This document shows positions 45,327 through 56,863 of a DNA stretch of 64,000 bases, piece after piece (the stretch's first letter is position 1; each line of letters opens with the position of its first letter). A program made the position numbers and the translations under genes. The stretch spans positions 276,315,662 through 276,379,661 of the forward strand of contig CM019064.1 in NCBI GenBank assembly GCA_009667805.1, written 5' to 3'. The DNA is from Leptobrachium leishanense (lineage: Eukaryota > Chordata > Amphibia > Anura > Megophryidae). The notes below the pieces were generated by a model. That model made no database searches and had not been told where the DNA came from. It was given only the letters and a program-made list of their open reading frames with translations.

Positions 45327-45783
45327 GGTATATAAATATCACTTTTACACTACTAATTACTTTTATAGATATGTTTGTTTGTATGGCTTATCTTCTAGCA
45401 TTTACTTTGCATTTCATCCATAACTGGCATTTATTTCCATAAAATAGCAATTTAAAACAAATATATGTAAGAAATGAAACATGAAATAGAAATCCATTCA
45501 ACAGAAGATAGGGCTCTAAAAGTGTATAATTCATTAAAAGAATGCTTGATAATGGAGTAGAAATAATACACGCAACACCCCACACACCGAACTATCTAAA
45601 GATTGGTGCACATCTAGTAGAATCAGGGCTCCTTCTATTACCTTTCAAAAAATGCAATGTTCAAAAAGAAAAAGTGCTGGATTGCATAAGCGCAATGCAG
45701 AAGGTCTTTTGTACAATAATAAATACATACAATGCGACCTCAATAGTTAAATTCACCATTCAGGCGTAATGCAATACATATAG
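45327..45783. other. Intergenic, no feature recognised
   Basis: No supported feature was seen. Confidence 0.45.
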
Positions 45784-45895
45784 AGTGATGGAAAATTTAT
45801 TTGAGCCCCTGCTGATTTTGTATGTTTGCCCACTAACAAAGAATTGATCAGTCTATAATTGTAATGGTATGTTTATTTAATTTATATTTAAGTAT
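45784..45895 (+). mobile_element. Tc1-type transposon end fragment
   Basis: GTGATGGAAAATTTATTTGA, CCCCTGCTGATTTTG, GTTTGCCCACTAACAAAGAA and GATCAGTCTATAATTGTAAT are words from a widespread Tc1-like element of fish and amphibians. Only the terminal part remains. Confidence 0.7.
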
Positions 45896-46190
45896 AAATT
45901 TATTGGAAGTATCGAGATATATATTCAATTTAGAAACTTATACGAGATATAAATATCAATCGTTTAAATTTCCTAGAAATTCTCCTAAATTCTTTTAATT
46001 GTATGTGTTTTGCTTTGAAGAATATAATAATCAATAACCGGATAAAAACATATATATATTTATTACGTATACAAAAACGTTTCAAATCTCATATCATAAA
46101 CAAAGATTTATAAACAACCACAACATCCATCAGCACATGGATTACTAGCTTCCCAATATATGTATCTCCTGTTAGTAACTGCATATATAA
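45896..46190. other. AT-rich spacer
   Basis: No feature recognised. Confidence 0.5.
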
Positions 46191-46194
46191 TTAA

Positions 46195-47361
46195 CCCCTT
46201 AAGGACCACTGACGTACCCTGTACGTTCTGTCCACGGGTCTCCCTTAGACCCGCGGACGTACAGGGTACATCAGCGGCGCCTAACCCCCCTCCCGCCCGA
46301 TACTTACCTCCCTCACTGGATCCCTCTGCGATCTGGCAGGGAGGAAGCCTGCTCATGTGATTTACATGGGCAGGCGAGGTTGATGACGTTGCCACGCTGC
46401 GTGGTGACGTCATCAGCAGGCGTCCCCATGCAAATCAATGGAGGGGAGGGTGGGCTCCTTCGGAGCCCTCTATCTCCCCAACCATTGCAGCTAGGGAGAT
46501 GCTTTTTGCACTGCTGAAAAGGGGAGAGTCTCCCTTTTTCAGCGGTGTATAGCATTAATGATTCGAACCTGGAGGGGGGCTGACATCTTGGATGTCAGCC
46601 AAGCCTCCAGGCCCCCCCCACCCACTGACAACCTCACCATATGTGTGAGGATGTCAGTGGGCCAGTTAACCATCTAGCTGCCATGTAGAGATTGGGGGAT
46701 CCTTAGGATCCCCTTATCTCCCGATACAAGGCAGCTAGATGGTCATATTTGACATCATGTGAAAGGCCTGATCATGGCCTTTCCAATGATACCAAACATG
46801 ACCAGGTTTGTTTTTTTTAAAAAAATATATAAAAAAAATAATAAAAAAATTAAATAAAATAAAAAAATGTTTTTTTTAAAAAAGTTTTTTTTGTCTGGGG
46901 GGGTTAATTAAATAGGACCTAGGCTGTCATCTCAAAATAATTAGCACAAAATGGTCAGAATGAGCGCAGCGCACATAGGTGAACTGGCTCAGCAGTGAAG
47001 GGGTTAAAAAGCAAACACATGTAAAAATTGGGTATTTCTAGTCTCGGGACAAAATTTTTAACCTATTTAGCCGGAGTCTTTTTTGGTGGTTGTAGATTTT
47101 GGGGATTAAATTACGAAAAAGTGTGTTTTTCCAATTTTTTCATCATATTTCATATTTTTTTTATAGTAAATTATTCAATATGATGGAAATAATGGTATTT
47201 CTAGAAATTCCATTTAATGGCGGGAAAAAGGGTGTATAATATGTGTGGGTTGAATAAACGAGAAAGAGGAAAATTTGACCTAAACACTAACAGCGCAAAA
47301 GCGTAAACAGCAGCGGTCACTAAAGGACGGAGTTGTGTAAAACCGCCTGGTCACTAAGGGG
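46195..47361. mobile_element. piggyBac-type nonautonomous element with hairpin block
   Basis: It is flanked by TTAA (46191-46194 and 47362-47365). The ends CCCCTTAAGGACCACTGACG and, inward from the right, CCCCTTAGTGACC match the 7-kb element at 4730, and the right ~355 bp match that element's right end. From 46211 to about 46790 serial hairpins occur (ACGTACCCTGTACG arms, GATGACGT arms, GGCTGACATC arms, ACCATCTAGCTGCC arms). A second piggyBac-like end, CAGTGAAGGGGTTAA, lies inside near 47000, so the element may be a composite. Confidence 0.85.
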
Positions 47362-47365
47362 TTAA

Positions 47366-48879
47366 TATCATTTACTTTATCAGTTAGTAACTATACACAA
47401 ATGGTTAATAAACATTTCTGCTTAACGAAAACAATTAACATGTATTTCCCAGCAAACCAATACTTAACAAGCTAGATCTTGTAGATATATATATATATCT
47501 CTCTATGCTACGTGGATCAACAAAAGATGAGCTATCACTTATTCTATTTCTAGAATGATAAGTAATAAAAACTTATTTAGTGAATCCTCCCCTAATATCA
47601 AGAATTAATCTGCTAATCTTCTGCTTTTTATATTGTAGCTATATAATTCCTTGCTTATTAATTTTAATCACAGTAACTTCCAATTTCAACATATATCTAT
47701 ACATATACTATTGCAACAAATACTTTAGGATAAACTACTTATATCCGATTCTTCTTCATATCTCTATCTGCAGATTTAGAAATATTTTGAAGACTCTGGA
47801 TTTAACAGTACTTGAGATATCTCAATCTATTTCATTGCAAAGTAACTATATATATATATATATATATTTCTTTCATTAATCCCTTAATTTTGCTTTCTCA
47901 TACATTACCTGTCCAAGATCTGGTTTGTAGTTACAGCCTTTGAATATATTGTTTTTGGAATATGTGAAAATTATCAACGTCAGATATTCAATGCATGTGA
48001 GTTAGAGGTATGGTCCTAATTGAGTGATATGTAATATCCTGAATGCATTGTGTGTTGGAATGATCTGAAATCTCTGATCAATGCATTATCGTGTCCTGGG
48101 ATGATCTGCCTGAATCAATGCATTATGTCCTGGAAATCTGAAATCTGAATGAATGCAACGAACAGTACAGATCCAGTTATAGTCAATTTGACGTCACTGA
48201 AAATCTACCCCTCATTTAAATATTACTTTCTCTATATTAATTCTTAAATATAATATTTACTATACCTCAAGAGGGCAGTGTTGCTCTTCAAATTAATTTC
48301 ACAAATTTAATTTTAATATCTCTTATTTCAGGTCAAAGGTCAATTCCACTATCTTGGTTTGAACAAAGAATGGCTATGGTTATTCCAGACAGTATGTCTC
48401 GGGTTGTTAAAATTAAATTTTTATCTCCACTCCTTTTGCTCATTCAAAGATTTTAAAATACTTCTATATTTAAATAGCTTATTCTATTCTTTAGTAATTA
48501 TACTGTTTACCAGTTCTACACTCTACAAAATATATATATTGGAGCATCTATTCTTACTGTGAATATATTGATTATAAAAATATATTTTGTGAATATTTTT
48601 ATACACTTGCATAGAGATTTTAAATTTGTTCCTATGCCCAAAAAGAAAAATATCTTTAATTCAAGGACTTGTTAAAACAAACCAATAAATTTAAATATGA
48701 CATATCTGGCACTTAGCTCAGCATTATATCAAATAAATAAATTTTATCGTCTATAGCATCATGTCTGGTACTTATAGAAACCCCCATAACTCTTATGGTT
48801 CACCTAGCCATGAACTATTAAAAAAATCTCTGTCCATTCTAAAACTAGACGAAAATTGAAAAAGAAAAGATTTTACATT
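47366..48879. other. AT-rich intergenic, no feature recognised
   Basis: About 1.5 kb of AT-rich sequence with (TA)n runs near 47490 and 47850. Short ORFs have no recognisable motif. Confidence 0.45.
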
Positions 48880-49035
48880 AAAACAAGATGGCTACAAGCA
48901 TCCATTTTAATTTTCCATTATAATATACCCAACAGAAGCATCGGGGTACACCAAAACAATAACAACTGTAAATGGCGTTGCAGCACCACATAGAGTATAT
49001 AAAACACCCTGACCCAATTCCATCCGTGTTTTGTG

Positions 49036-49350
49036 AAACTAAAAAAGAAAAAGAGGAGGAACGGGAGGGAGAGGGTGGGGGGGAAAGAGGGGTGGGGGAG
49101 AGGAGGGGGAAATGGAAGGGTGAGGGGGAGGAAGAGGAGGGGGAAATGGAAGGGTGAGGGGGAGGAAGAGGAGGGGGAAAAAAGGATGTGGAGGTAGGGG
49201 GAGTAGGACAAGGGGGAGGGAAGGAGGAATCAAGGGAAGGAAAGGAAGGGAGTGAAAGAGAAAAAGAGAGAAAGGACCTGCCCAGGCCAACAAGGGAGAG
49301 AAAAGAAAAAGCAGAAAAGAAGGGGCAGATGGGGGGAAGAGAGAACGTTA
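49036..49350. repeat. Purine-rich (GA) tract with 36-bp tandem units
   Basis: The plus strand is almost pure A/G over 300 bp. Units such as GGGGGAAATGGAAGGGTGAG repeat about every 36 bp near 49105-49180. The Ser/Pro-rich and Glu/Gly-rich ORFs over it are artefacts of the tract. Confidence 0.85.
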
Positions 49351-49439
49351 AGAGTAAGCCTGGTATTCCCCAACACACCTCACCTCCAGTATGCATGCAA
49401 GAATCATAGACCTGCGCCCAGCCACGGTCCCAAGGTTTT

Positions 49440-50370
49440 ACTGTATGATGGCAAAGTGTGGCAGACCAAAGCTGTCAGTTCTTCCAAAGCTTGCGTGTTT
49501 CTTAGTTTAGCGTAAACTTTAGCCATGTGAGGTGCACGTGTCAATCTCCACACCTCAGTAATCGCTCTCCGTACCACGAGAGTAATTTTAGACAGCAGCT
49601 TATTTTTGTGATGGGAAAAACCAGGGACTGGTCTGAACAGCAGGAAAGACCATGGTCCATGGGAACAGATTTCGGCAATACAATCGACAACCGGTCCTGT
49701 ATTTCTGACCAAAATGAGGCAATCAGTGGACATGTCCACCATATGTGATAATAAGAACCGGGCATGCCACTTAAACGCTAGCAAATATCTGGCACATTCG
49801 GATTCATACGAACTAAATGAACTGGAGTAACATACCAATGCATAACGGTCTTAATCGCCTGCTGTTGCAGAGAGGCACACACAGACACCATACGGGACAT
49901 GTTCCAAATGTCCAATCAGTCCTCCGAGTCCAAGGTGTCGCCAATATCCGCCTCCCAGGCACAAATGTAAGACAGTTCTCTCCAGTCCAACAGAGAGGTA
50001 AGTGCCTGGTACAGGGATGAGATGAGGCCTCAAGGGTAAGCCCCATCCCTTCATAGGCGTTCAAAGAAGGACAACTTAGCAAGAGCAGCGGCCTTAACAT
50101 GCTGGCATGCAGCGTATGATTTCAGTTGCAGGATATGTAAAAAGGAAAGACTAGCTCCCGCAGGATCCTCAGTAAACGCATCCAGGTCGAGTAGTGTTCC
50201 TTTGGGATAAAGATGGTACAACCTTCACACACCAGAAACCTTCATTCCAGAAAATGCCACAGGGGGTCAAAAGAAAGTCCCGGGAAAAAGTCCCTGTTTC
50301 CAAAAAGCGGCATCAACGGGGAAGAAAGGGAGGCCAACTTGCCACAACCACAGTGAGTTCAGAATAGCCA
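49440..50370 (-). pseudogene. L1 ORF2 C-terminal fragment, frameshifted
   Basis: Intact ORF2 would be the endonuclease/reverse transcriptase that drives LINE retroposition. Only the region after the reverse transcriptase survives. On the minus strand one can follow SPLMPLFGNRDFFPGL-like and IFIPKEHYSTW words (about 50320-50180), then WRELSYICAWEADIGDTLDS (about 49990-49930), then the hallmark MPGSYYHIWWTCPLIASFW (about 49765-49710) that matches the GTxxHIWWxCP region of L1 proteins, then a tail ending TLPSYSKTLGPW near 49430. At least three frame changes break it. L1 identity rests on the HIWWTCP block and the order of the flanking words. Confidence 0.72.
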
Positions 50371-50389
50371 GCCAGTAGAATATTACAAT

Positions 50390-51110
50390 GTGTGTGTCAC
50401 ATAACTTTTAATACATGTAATATGGTATTATTCTTCTTACCCCTGTTTCTCTTTATTACCCCTACATGTCTCGATTCGTGAGGAGAATATTCAAGAAAGA
50501 ATCTATGTAAAGTGTTAGGTTGTGGATTGTACAACAAACCTGGACACTTAAGAAAAGAGATCCTCTATCTGGAACGTCGAGAGAGTCCAAATCGATGGAG
50601 ATGATGAACAGGAGACAGAGCTCTGGATTACGGAAAGTGTAACGATCGTGGGCCGAACACGCATGCGCGTTCTTTCACTTCGTCGTCCATTACATTATGA
50701 TTCGGCACCGGAGATAAGGAAGAGGGAGGTAGCAACACGCATGCGATAACGTTCGATTTACCAAGAGAAGGGTGGGACCCTATGGAAGACTGCAATGATA
50801 AACAGCTAATTAGGTATATAGTTCGAGAGTCGAGGAACACTCTCATTGGTGATGGGATAATTAAAGGACTTATCCTATAGGCAGCCAATGTTCTCGCCAA
50901 TTCCAGGGACTTTGATTGGAGGATAATAATCCCAAGTGGGTTTATAAAATGGGGGAGACCAGTGAGTCCATGATGATAACTGAGGAAGCCACGGGTACAT
51001 TAATCCCAAGGGCGAAATGTGCGGTGGCTTGTTTTTTACATGTTTTATAATGTTATTTTATTGTTTTAATAAATAAGATTTAATATACTCCAATCACTGC
51101 TGTCCTGGAA
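50390..51110 (+). repeat. Unassigned retroelement-like region with CTGAGGA...GAAA hairpin
   Basis: Promoter-like features (TATAAAATGGGGGAGAC near 50942) precede CTGAGGAAGCC, a loop, then GGGCGAAATGTGCGGTGGC at about 50984-51030. AATAAATAAGA follows near 51068. The layout is the same as at 16900-17470. The family is unknown. Confidence 0.4.
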
Positions 51111-51795
51111 CGATGATGTGAGGAAAGCCACTACTCAGTATGAGTAGATTTGCCGTTAACTCCATCCTTGCCTTGGAGCACTGTGAGGTAGCATGCCAGC
51201 CAAGGTGTCAGCCCTTGATGCAGTGAAGGCGGCTGCTCAGAATAAGCCGATCTGCTGGATGAAGCCAGTGATGCCGCTATTAAGACAGCAACAATCTGCT
51301 GCTTTTCTTTGCCTGGATCCGAGGATACCGAGGCTCTGTGAGAATAGCCCTTTATCCCTCCCCAGTCACTAGTTGAAAAAAAAAGTGTAGTTTGAAGGAA
51401 AATCAGAGTGTATTTTGAATGGGAATATACAGTGCTTATATACAGTTACAACATCTTGATAACCGGCTTGCCATTATTCTTTACCCGGCTCCCTCCAGAC
51501 TTTCCAGCGCCTAGTGGTCTTGATTCTCTCTGAATAACCCTGAGATATCTTTGTGGCTACCTAATTCATGACTCAATTATGAGTCGGCTTCGATAACTAG
51601 CGTTCAGACTCTGAACTGTTATTTAAAATCATTATAACAACAAAAATAGTAAATATCAGACTCACAATGACAGCAAAGCAGGTATCCCTTCTGGTAGGTA
51701 GGGAATACATAAGATTCTATGGAATGTCATGTGGGACCTGTGTCCCAACTGGTTTTTGCCTGTAACACCATATAATTATATCTTCTCATCGTCTA
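51111..51795. other. Intergenic; one CAGGGTTATTCA-family end near 51550
   Basis: The word TCTCTCTGAATAACCCTG at 51525-51542 is a lone family end. Nothing else was recognised. Confidence 0.45.
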
Positions 51796-51900
51796 GGTCA
51801 GGGGTGGGCAAAATGTTGATCGCAGTCCACTAGTGGACCGCAACTAAATTTTCGGGTGACCGTGCTCCGCTACACCCTCCCTGTCAACTGACATAGTCTG
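51796..51900 (+). mobile_element. Lone hAT-like end (CAGGGGTGGGCAAA)
   Basis: CAGGGGTGGGCAAAATGTTG followed by GTCCACTAGTGGAC is a typical outer end of GTF2IRD2/ZBED-like hAT elements. The matching right end was not found in the window. A possible coding remnant of such an element lies at 62850-63065. Confidence 0.5.
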
Positions 51901-52064
51901 TCATTGTCAGTGTCAGTGAGGAAGCAGGCCAATCAGGAGAGGCGCTGTTGTTGATGAGGGATTAATGCGTCATCACACTAAACTCCGCTTTTGCTGTCCA
52001 ACAGCCAGCATAAATACGGGTGTATTGGTGCAGTTGGCGCCCATTATGTCTAGTAGTTGAGACA

Positions 52065-52155
52065 GGGAAGAGAGCACGCCATGCAGCATAGAACCTTGTC
52101 AGTCCCAACAGCAGCAGCAGCACCTTGTCAGAACCAGCAGCACTGTTGTCAGAAC
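52065..52155. repeat. GTCAGAACCAGCAGCA minisatellite, left part
   Basis: Units with TTGTCAGAACCAGCAGCA begin here and resume at 62098. The hAT element at 52156-62097 split the array. Confidence 0.8.
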
Positions 52156-52519
52156 TAGGGATGTGCTGTTCGATTCAATCTGTTCGGAGTTCGATTCGAA
52201 CATCGCCCGTTCGGCTGTTCGTCAAACTCTGAACATTTCCGCGTGTTCGCCGCGTGTGTGTTCGCCCACAATGCACCACAATGGACCACAATGCACTTTT
52301 CCACTGGCCTGAAGCTTGTAATTGGCTACAGCCTTGCACCTGACCACAGGTCAGGTGCAAGACAGGTGCAAGACTATGCCAATCACGGCTCAGAGTCCTG
52401 ATTGGGCAAAGTTTGCCCAATCATGGGCTCACAGAGCTACTGTAAATCCCGCAGCACACTATATAAGGCTTCACACAGCCCCCAGCACGTGTTTTTTGAG
52501 AGGAGAGTGTTCTGTTAGT

Positions 52520-53760
52520 GTGTGTTCTCACTGCCAACAGCTATTGTGGGGGTCTCACTTCTAGATGATATCTGGGAATTGTTGTAATCTTTGTGTTCTC
52601 ACTGCCAGCAGCTATTGTGGGGGTCTCACTTCTAGAAGATATCTGGGAATTGTTGTAATCTGTGTGTTCTCACTGCCAGCAGCTATTGTGTGGGTCTCAC
52701 TTCTAGAAGATATCTGGGAATTGTTGTAATCCGTGCATTCTCACTGCCAGCAGCTATTGTGGGGGTCTCCTTTCTACAAAATATCTGGGAATTGTTGTAA
52801 TCTTTGTGTTCTCACTGCCAGCAGCTATTGTGGGGGGTCTCACTTCTACAAGAAATCTGGGAATTGTTGTAATCTGTGTGTCCTCACTCACTGCCAGCAG
52901 CTATTGGGGGGGGGTCTCACTTCTAGCAGATATCTGGGAATTGTAATCTGTGTCTTGTCACTGCCACCCATCAGGGGGTCTCACAGACTTGTAGCAGATA
53001 TCTGGGAATTATAAACTGTGTCGTCACTTCCACCCATCAGGGGGTCTCGCAGACTTGTAGCAGATATCTGGGAATTGTAATCTGTGTCTTGTCACTGTTG
53101 CCAGCTATCAGGGGGTCCTATCAGGGGGTCTCACTGATTTATAGGTGATTTCTGGGAATTGTAATCTGTGTCTTGTCACTGCCACCCATCAGGGGGTCTC
53201 ACTGATTTATATGAGGTTCCTGGGAATTATAATTTGTGTCTTGTCACTGCCACCCATCAGGGGGTCTCACTGATTTATAGGAGGTTTCTGGGAATTGTAA
53301 TCTGTGTCTTCTCACTGCCAGCTATCAGGGGGTCCCACATACTTCTATCAGATTTCTGCAAATTGTAATCTGTGTCTTGTCACTGCCACCCATCAGGGGG
53401 GCTCACTGATTTAAAGGAGGTTCCTAAGAATTGTAATATGTGTCTTGTCACTGCCACCCATCAGAGGGTCTCACAGATTTATAGGAGGTTTCTGGGAATT
53501 TTAATCTGTGTCTTGTCACTGCCACCCATCAGGGGGTCTCACTGGTTTATAGGAGGTTCCTAGGAATTGCAATCTGTGTCTTGTCACTGCCACCCATCAG
53601 GGGGTCTCACTGATTTATAGGAGGTTTCTGGGAATTTTAATCTGTGTCTTGTCAGTGCTACCCATCAGGGGGTCTCACTGATTTATAGGTGGTTTCTGGG
53701 AATTGTAATCTGTGTCTTGTCACTGGCTGCCAGCTATCAGGGTGTCTCACTGAGTTATAC
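52520..53760 (+). repeat. About 70-bp tandem repeats upstream of hAT transposase, copy 2
   Basis: Some 17 units fall in two subtypes: a GCCAGCAGCTATTGTGGGGG type nearer the transposon end and a GCCACCCATCAGGGGGTCTC type nearer the gene. Both share CTGGGAATTGTAATCTGTGT. The array is longer than in copy 1. Open frames across it are spurious. Confidence 0.93.
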
Positions 53761-53839
53761 CAGAGTTCTGGAAATCTTTAATCTAAATAACACAGTTGAA
53801 TCAGAGTTCTGTATATCTTTAATCTATATATCACTCACC

Positions 53840-55167
53840 ATGTCAGAAAGAACAAAAAGGACAGGCAGACGTTCCCAGACACAGTTAAGAGGGAAAGCAG
53901 TCTCTGTGTTGGGAGGCTGTGCCTCTGGCCATCGCGGACGTGGTACATCCTCTGCAGGGGCACGCTTGTCCTTTATAACTTGTGCTGGCCGTCTTAAGCA
54001 GCAGCAACATACAGAGAATTTGGTGGATTGGCTAACCAGGCCATCCTCAGGGTCCTCTGCCAGCCAGGCTTGTAGTGGTTTACAGTCCACCTCAGCTGCC
54101 AAAGCATCTAATTCAGACTCAATGTCCACAGCTACTCCTGCCCTTGCCTCACTACACCTTGACAACAATGACAGTGACATGCTGCTTGAGGATGCGCAGC
54201 AACTACAGTGCTCTGATTCAAACTCTGAGGTTGAGGAAGGGAGTATAATCAACCTAGAGGAAGGGGGTGCCAGTGACACACAAATAACTGGCACTCATGT
54301 TGCCCCAGCAGCTGCAACATACTGCCAAGTTGGCTGCAGTGACGAGGAGATAGGGGGTGATGACAATGATGATGAGGTCACTGACTCCACCTGGGTGCCT
54401 GATCGAACAGAGGAGTTAAGTGAGGAGGAGGCACAACAAACACGAGGCACAACGTCCTCTATAACCAACCGTAGCCAGTCCAATGCCTCAGATGTCAGAA
54501 CTGCTCAGGTGCAGAGAGCTGTTGTCTCAAAGCACACGTCCAGGATCTCTGCTGTTTGGGAGTTCTTTAAGAAATGTGCAGCAGACCGCACCGTTGCTAT
54601 TTGTAATCTATGTCAGATGAGGATCAAGCGTGGGAAAGACATCCCACGCTTGGGTACCACATGCTTGAGGCGACATGTGACCACCTGCCATGCATCCCGT
54701 TGGCACAACACTTTGCATAGGTCCTCCTCCTCATCTGTCTCTACCCCCACTATATGTCCTGCCATGTCATTGCCTACAACCTCCACTGACCGGGATGATG
54801 CTACAGTAATGGGTATACCAGGTCCATCCTCAGAATGTGACAGCATCCCATCAGCTGAAGATTTACGCAGTCAGATTAAGTTGCCCCAGCTGCTGCAGCG
54901 TAAGAAAAAATATAGTCCCAACCATCCCCAAGCACAGCGTCTAAATGCCAGCTTAGCAAAATTACTCGTATTACAGCTGCTGCCTTTCCAGCTGGTGGAC
55001 TCTGCTTCCTTCCGTGAATTTGCTGAATGTGCTGTACCACAGTGGCAGGTTCCAAAACGCTATTTCTTTCACAGAAGGCCATTCCAGCACTATACCAGCA
55101 CTTGGAAAACAATGTTATGGAGTCATTGCGATAGGCAGTCAACAGCAAGGTGCACATGACTTTAGAC
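53840..55167 (+). pseudogene. hAT transposase copy 2, N-terminal half
   Basis: This is the transposase gene that would mobilise the surrounding hAT element. ATG 53840 (CTCACCATGTCAG) is taken as the start because the longer frame upstream runs through the tandem repeats. It encodes a basic start (MSERTKRTGRRSQTQLRG), an acidic Ser-rich stretch, a BED finger at about residues 240-285 (CNLC at residues 255-258, distal His residues near 278-283) and the start of the RNaseH-like region (LPFQLVDSASFREFAECAVP). The frame is open for about 410 codons. A single T is missing near 55075 (TTTCTTTCACAG against TTTCTTTTCACAG in copy 1), which shifts the frame. The Penelope-like element then interrupts the gene at 55183. 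This half is better preserved than copy 1. Confidence 0.9.
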
Positions 55168-55182
55168 ACGTGGTCCAGCAAG

Positions 55183-55717
55183 TGGGGTCCACAACCACAG
55201 AAAAGTGCAGGTGAAATAAGCTCAATATGGTTTACCAATAGCAGGATGACAGGGATGTTGGCATTCCCAATGACATGTAAAAAACAGAAAAAAAATTGCA
55301 CAATAGCGCAATACAGTATAGCCAACAACATGGGAGATGTCCACTCCTGATGTCAATAAAACTATTGACATCAGTTTCCTTAAAAAAGGTGCGGGTTCTG
55401 AGCTCCCCCTCTTTTACAAATATCTCGAGGTCAAGAAAGTTAACTTGGCTCTTACTCCAAACGTTAGTCAATTTAATACCCCAGTCATTGCTGTTTAAAT
55501 AATCAAGGTATTCCATAAGGCTATTCTCTGTGCCTCTCCAAACCATTAACACATCATCGATGTATCTCTTGTAGAGGACGAGGTTCTGCGCCCAGCCACG
55601 CGAACCATAGATCCACCGGGATTCCCAGTAGGTCATAAACAGGTTGGCGTAGCTGGGCGCGAAACTCACCCCCATAGCTGTTCCCCTCTTCTGCATGAAA
55701 ACTTTCTCATCAAATGA
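55183..55717 (-). repeat. Left inverted arm of the Penelope-like element
   Basis: This reverse-oriented copy of the RT 3' coding end and tail matches 57862-58372 with few changes. It keeps about 26 bp (CACAATAGCGCAATACAG and neighbours, near 55297-55325) that the right arm lacks, and reads MQKRGTAMGVSFAPSYANLF on the minus strand. It is not a separate gene. Confidence 0.9.
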
Positions 55718-56863
55718 GGATGGCTATACAATCTTGTAGAGACCGATTTGGCCATTATATGGAAGAACTATTTATGGTAGAGGTTTGTCTGGAGGAGGCT
55801 GTGCAAGGGAATCAATTCAGCCTCCCTACGGACAAAGAAACATTAAAAATACATATTGATAGGTTATTACAAAAAGAACTGAAAATTAAATGGGAAATAT
55901 CCACATTGGAAAAATATATTAAAGAAAAAAATCACCCCTAGGGGGTTGAGGTTCGATAAAGAACCCACTTTTGATAGACATGTTGTATCATTTATGGAAA
56001 GGTGGAATAAGGAATTGGAAAGTTTTTCCCTTAGGCTTATGGGCCTCATTGTGGAGAGGAGAAGGGAAAATCTTATAGAGATTAACGAGGAGGTTAATGG
56101 CCTACAGCAGCAATTGAGTAATTGCTCGAGTAGTGAGGAGTTGGAAACCTTCTCAGGGGTCTTGGTTAAGACCCTGGAGAAAGTAGAAAAGGAAACGGTG
56201 GCTATCAAAGTAAGAAAATATAGGAGGGACATTCAGGATTATGAGTCTGGGAATGTTAGAAGACAGAAAGGAACGGGACGACCCAAAGGCGGTAAAGTGG
56301 AATTTAAGGGAGGCATTAGGTCTCCTGCCTTTGGGAAAAATAGACCAACTTATTATAAACATCCCCGCATTAAAGAAGCATACACCCCTAGACCCTCTAA
56401 ATCATGGAATGGGTACCCCAATGTTGCCCCACATGGTAGATATCAAACTCAAGGTCACCACCAAGGGGGATGGAGACGGTCTTCACCATATAGGGGAGGG
56501 AATAGAAATAGGATACATTCTGTAAGGAATGGCCAGAATCAACAATATGGGTGGGAAACTGTCCACAATAGAAGGGGTGGAAGATTTTTGGGTAAAAAGG
56601 ATTTGGGATTGACCAGACTATCATCCCCCCATTACCAACCATCTCATGTCCCATTGAGGAATAGGTTTGAACCTTTGATCACGTCCCGTGAGGAGGAGGT
56701 TTTTCACCCAGGGCCCCCACATGTAAAGCAGAAAGAAGGGTACCCACCATCAGATCGAGATCTAAACTGGGGGGGGAACCCAGTAAGAGGAAAAAGAAGG
56801 CTCTCCGTAGACGAGGAAGAAGAGCGGGGAAATTGGTACAAGGAAAAAAGGGAAAGGAGATGA
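55718..56863 (+). CDS. Penelope-like ORF1: coiled coil plus basic Gly/Arg-rich tail
   Basis: The function is not established; by its place and composition it may be an RNA-binding partner of the reverse transcriptase (inference). The first part (55714-55941) reads YMEELFMVEVCLEEAVQGN and is rich in Lys/Glu/Leu, with a helical, coiled-coil look continuing to KIKWEISTLEKYIKEK. A one-base slip in the A-run near 55925-55931 separates it from the next segment. That segment continues PRGLRFDKEPTFDRHVVSF, another helical stretch (LIEINEEVNGLQQQLSNCSS) and a basic tail with GRPKGGK, GGWRRSSPYRGGNRNR and NRRGGRFLGKK. The stop TGA at 56861-56863 overlaps the ATG of the RT ORF as ATGA. The true 5' end is uncertain because the inverted arm abuts the ORF. 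Confidence 0.6.

Larger units (their letters stand above)
48880..50385 (-). mobile_element. L1-type LINE, 5'-truncated 3' end
   Basis: The minus strand carries the C-terminal part of an L1-like ORF2 and then its 3' noncoding region with a long pyrimidine-rich tract. The left limit is approximate because I see no clear poly(A) tail or target duplication. The right limit, near 50385, is where coding similarity stops. Confidence 0.65.

Noticed and set aside
48878..49409. Ser/Pro-rich and Glu/Gly-rich ORFs up to 172 codons
   Set aside because: They lie over a 300-bp purine/pyrimidine tract and have low-complexity composition.
50984..51030. A functional hammerhead ribozyme
   Set aside because: The core is off by one base before stem II and I could not find convincing stems I and III, so it is kept only as a finding to test.
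52520..53760. Evenly spaced repeats that could suggest a CRISPR array
   Set aside because: Units are directly joined with no unique spacers, they occur inside a hAT transposon in two copies, and the context is eukaryotic.
53717..53839. Upstream extension of the hAT transposase reading frame
   Set aside because: These codons run through the tandem-repeat array; ATG 53840 begins the conserved protein.
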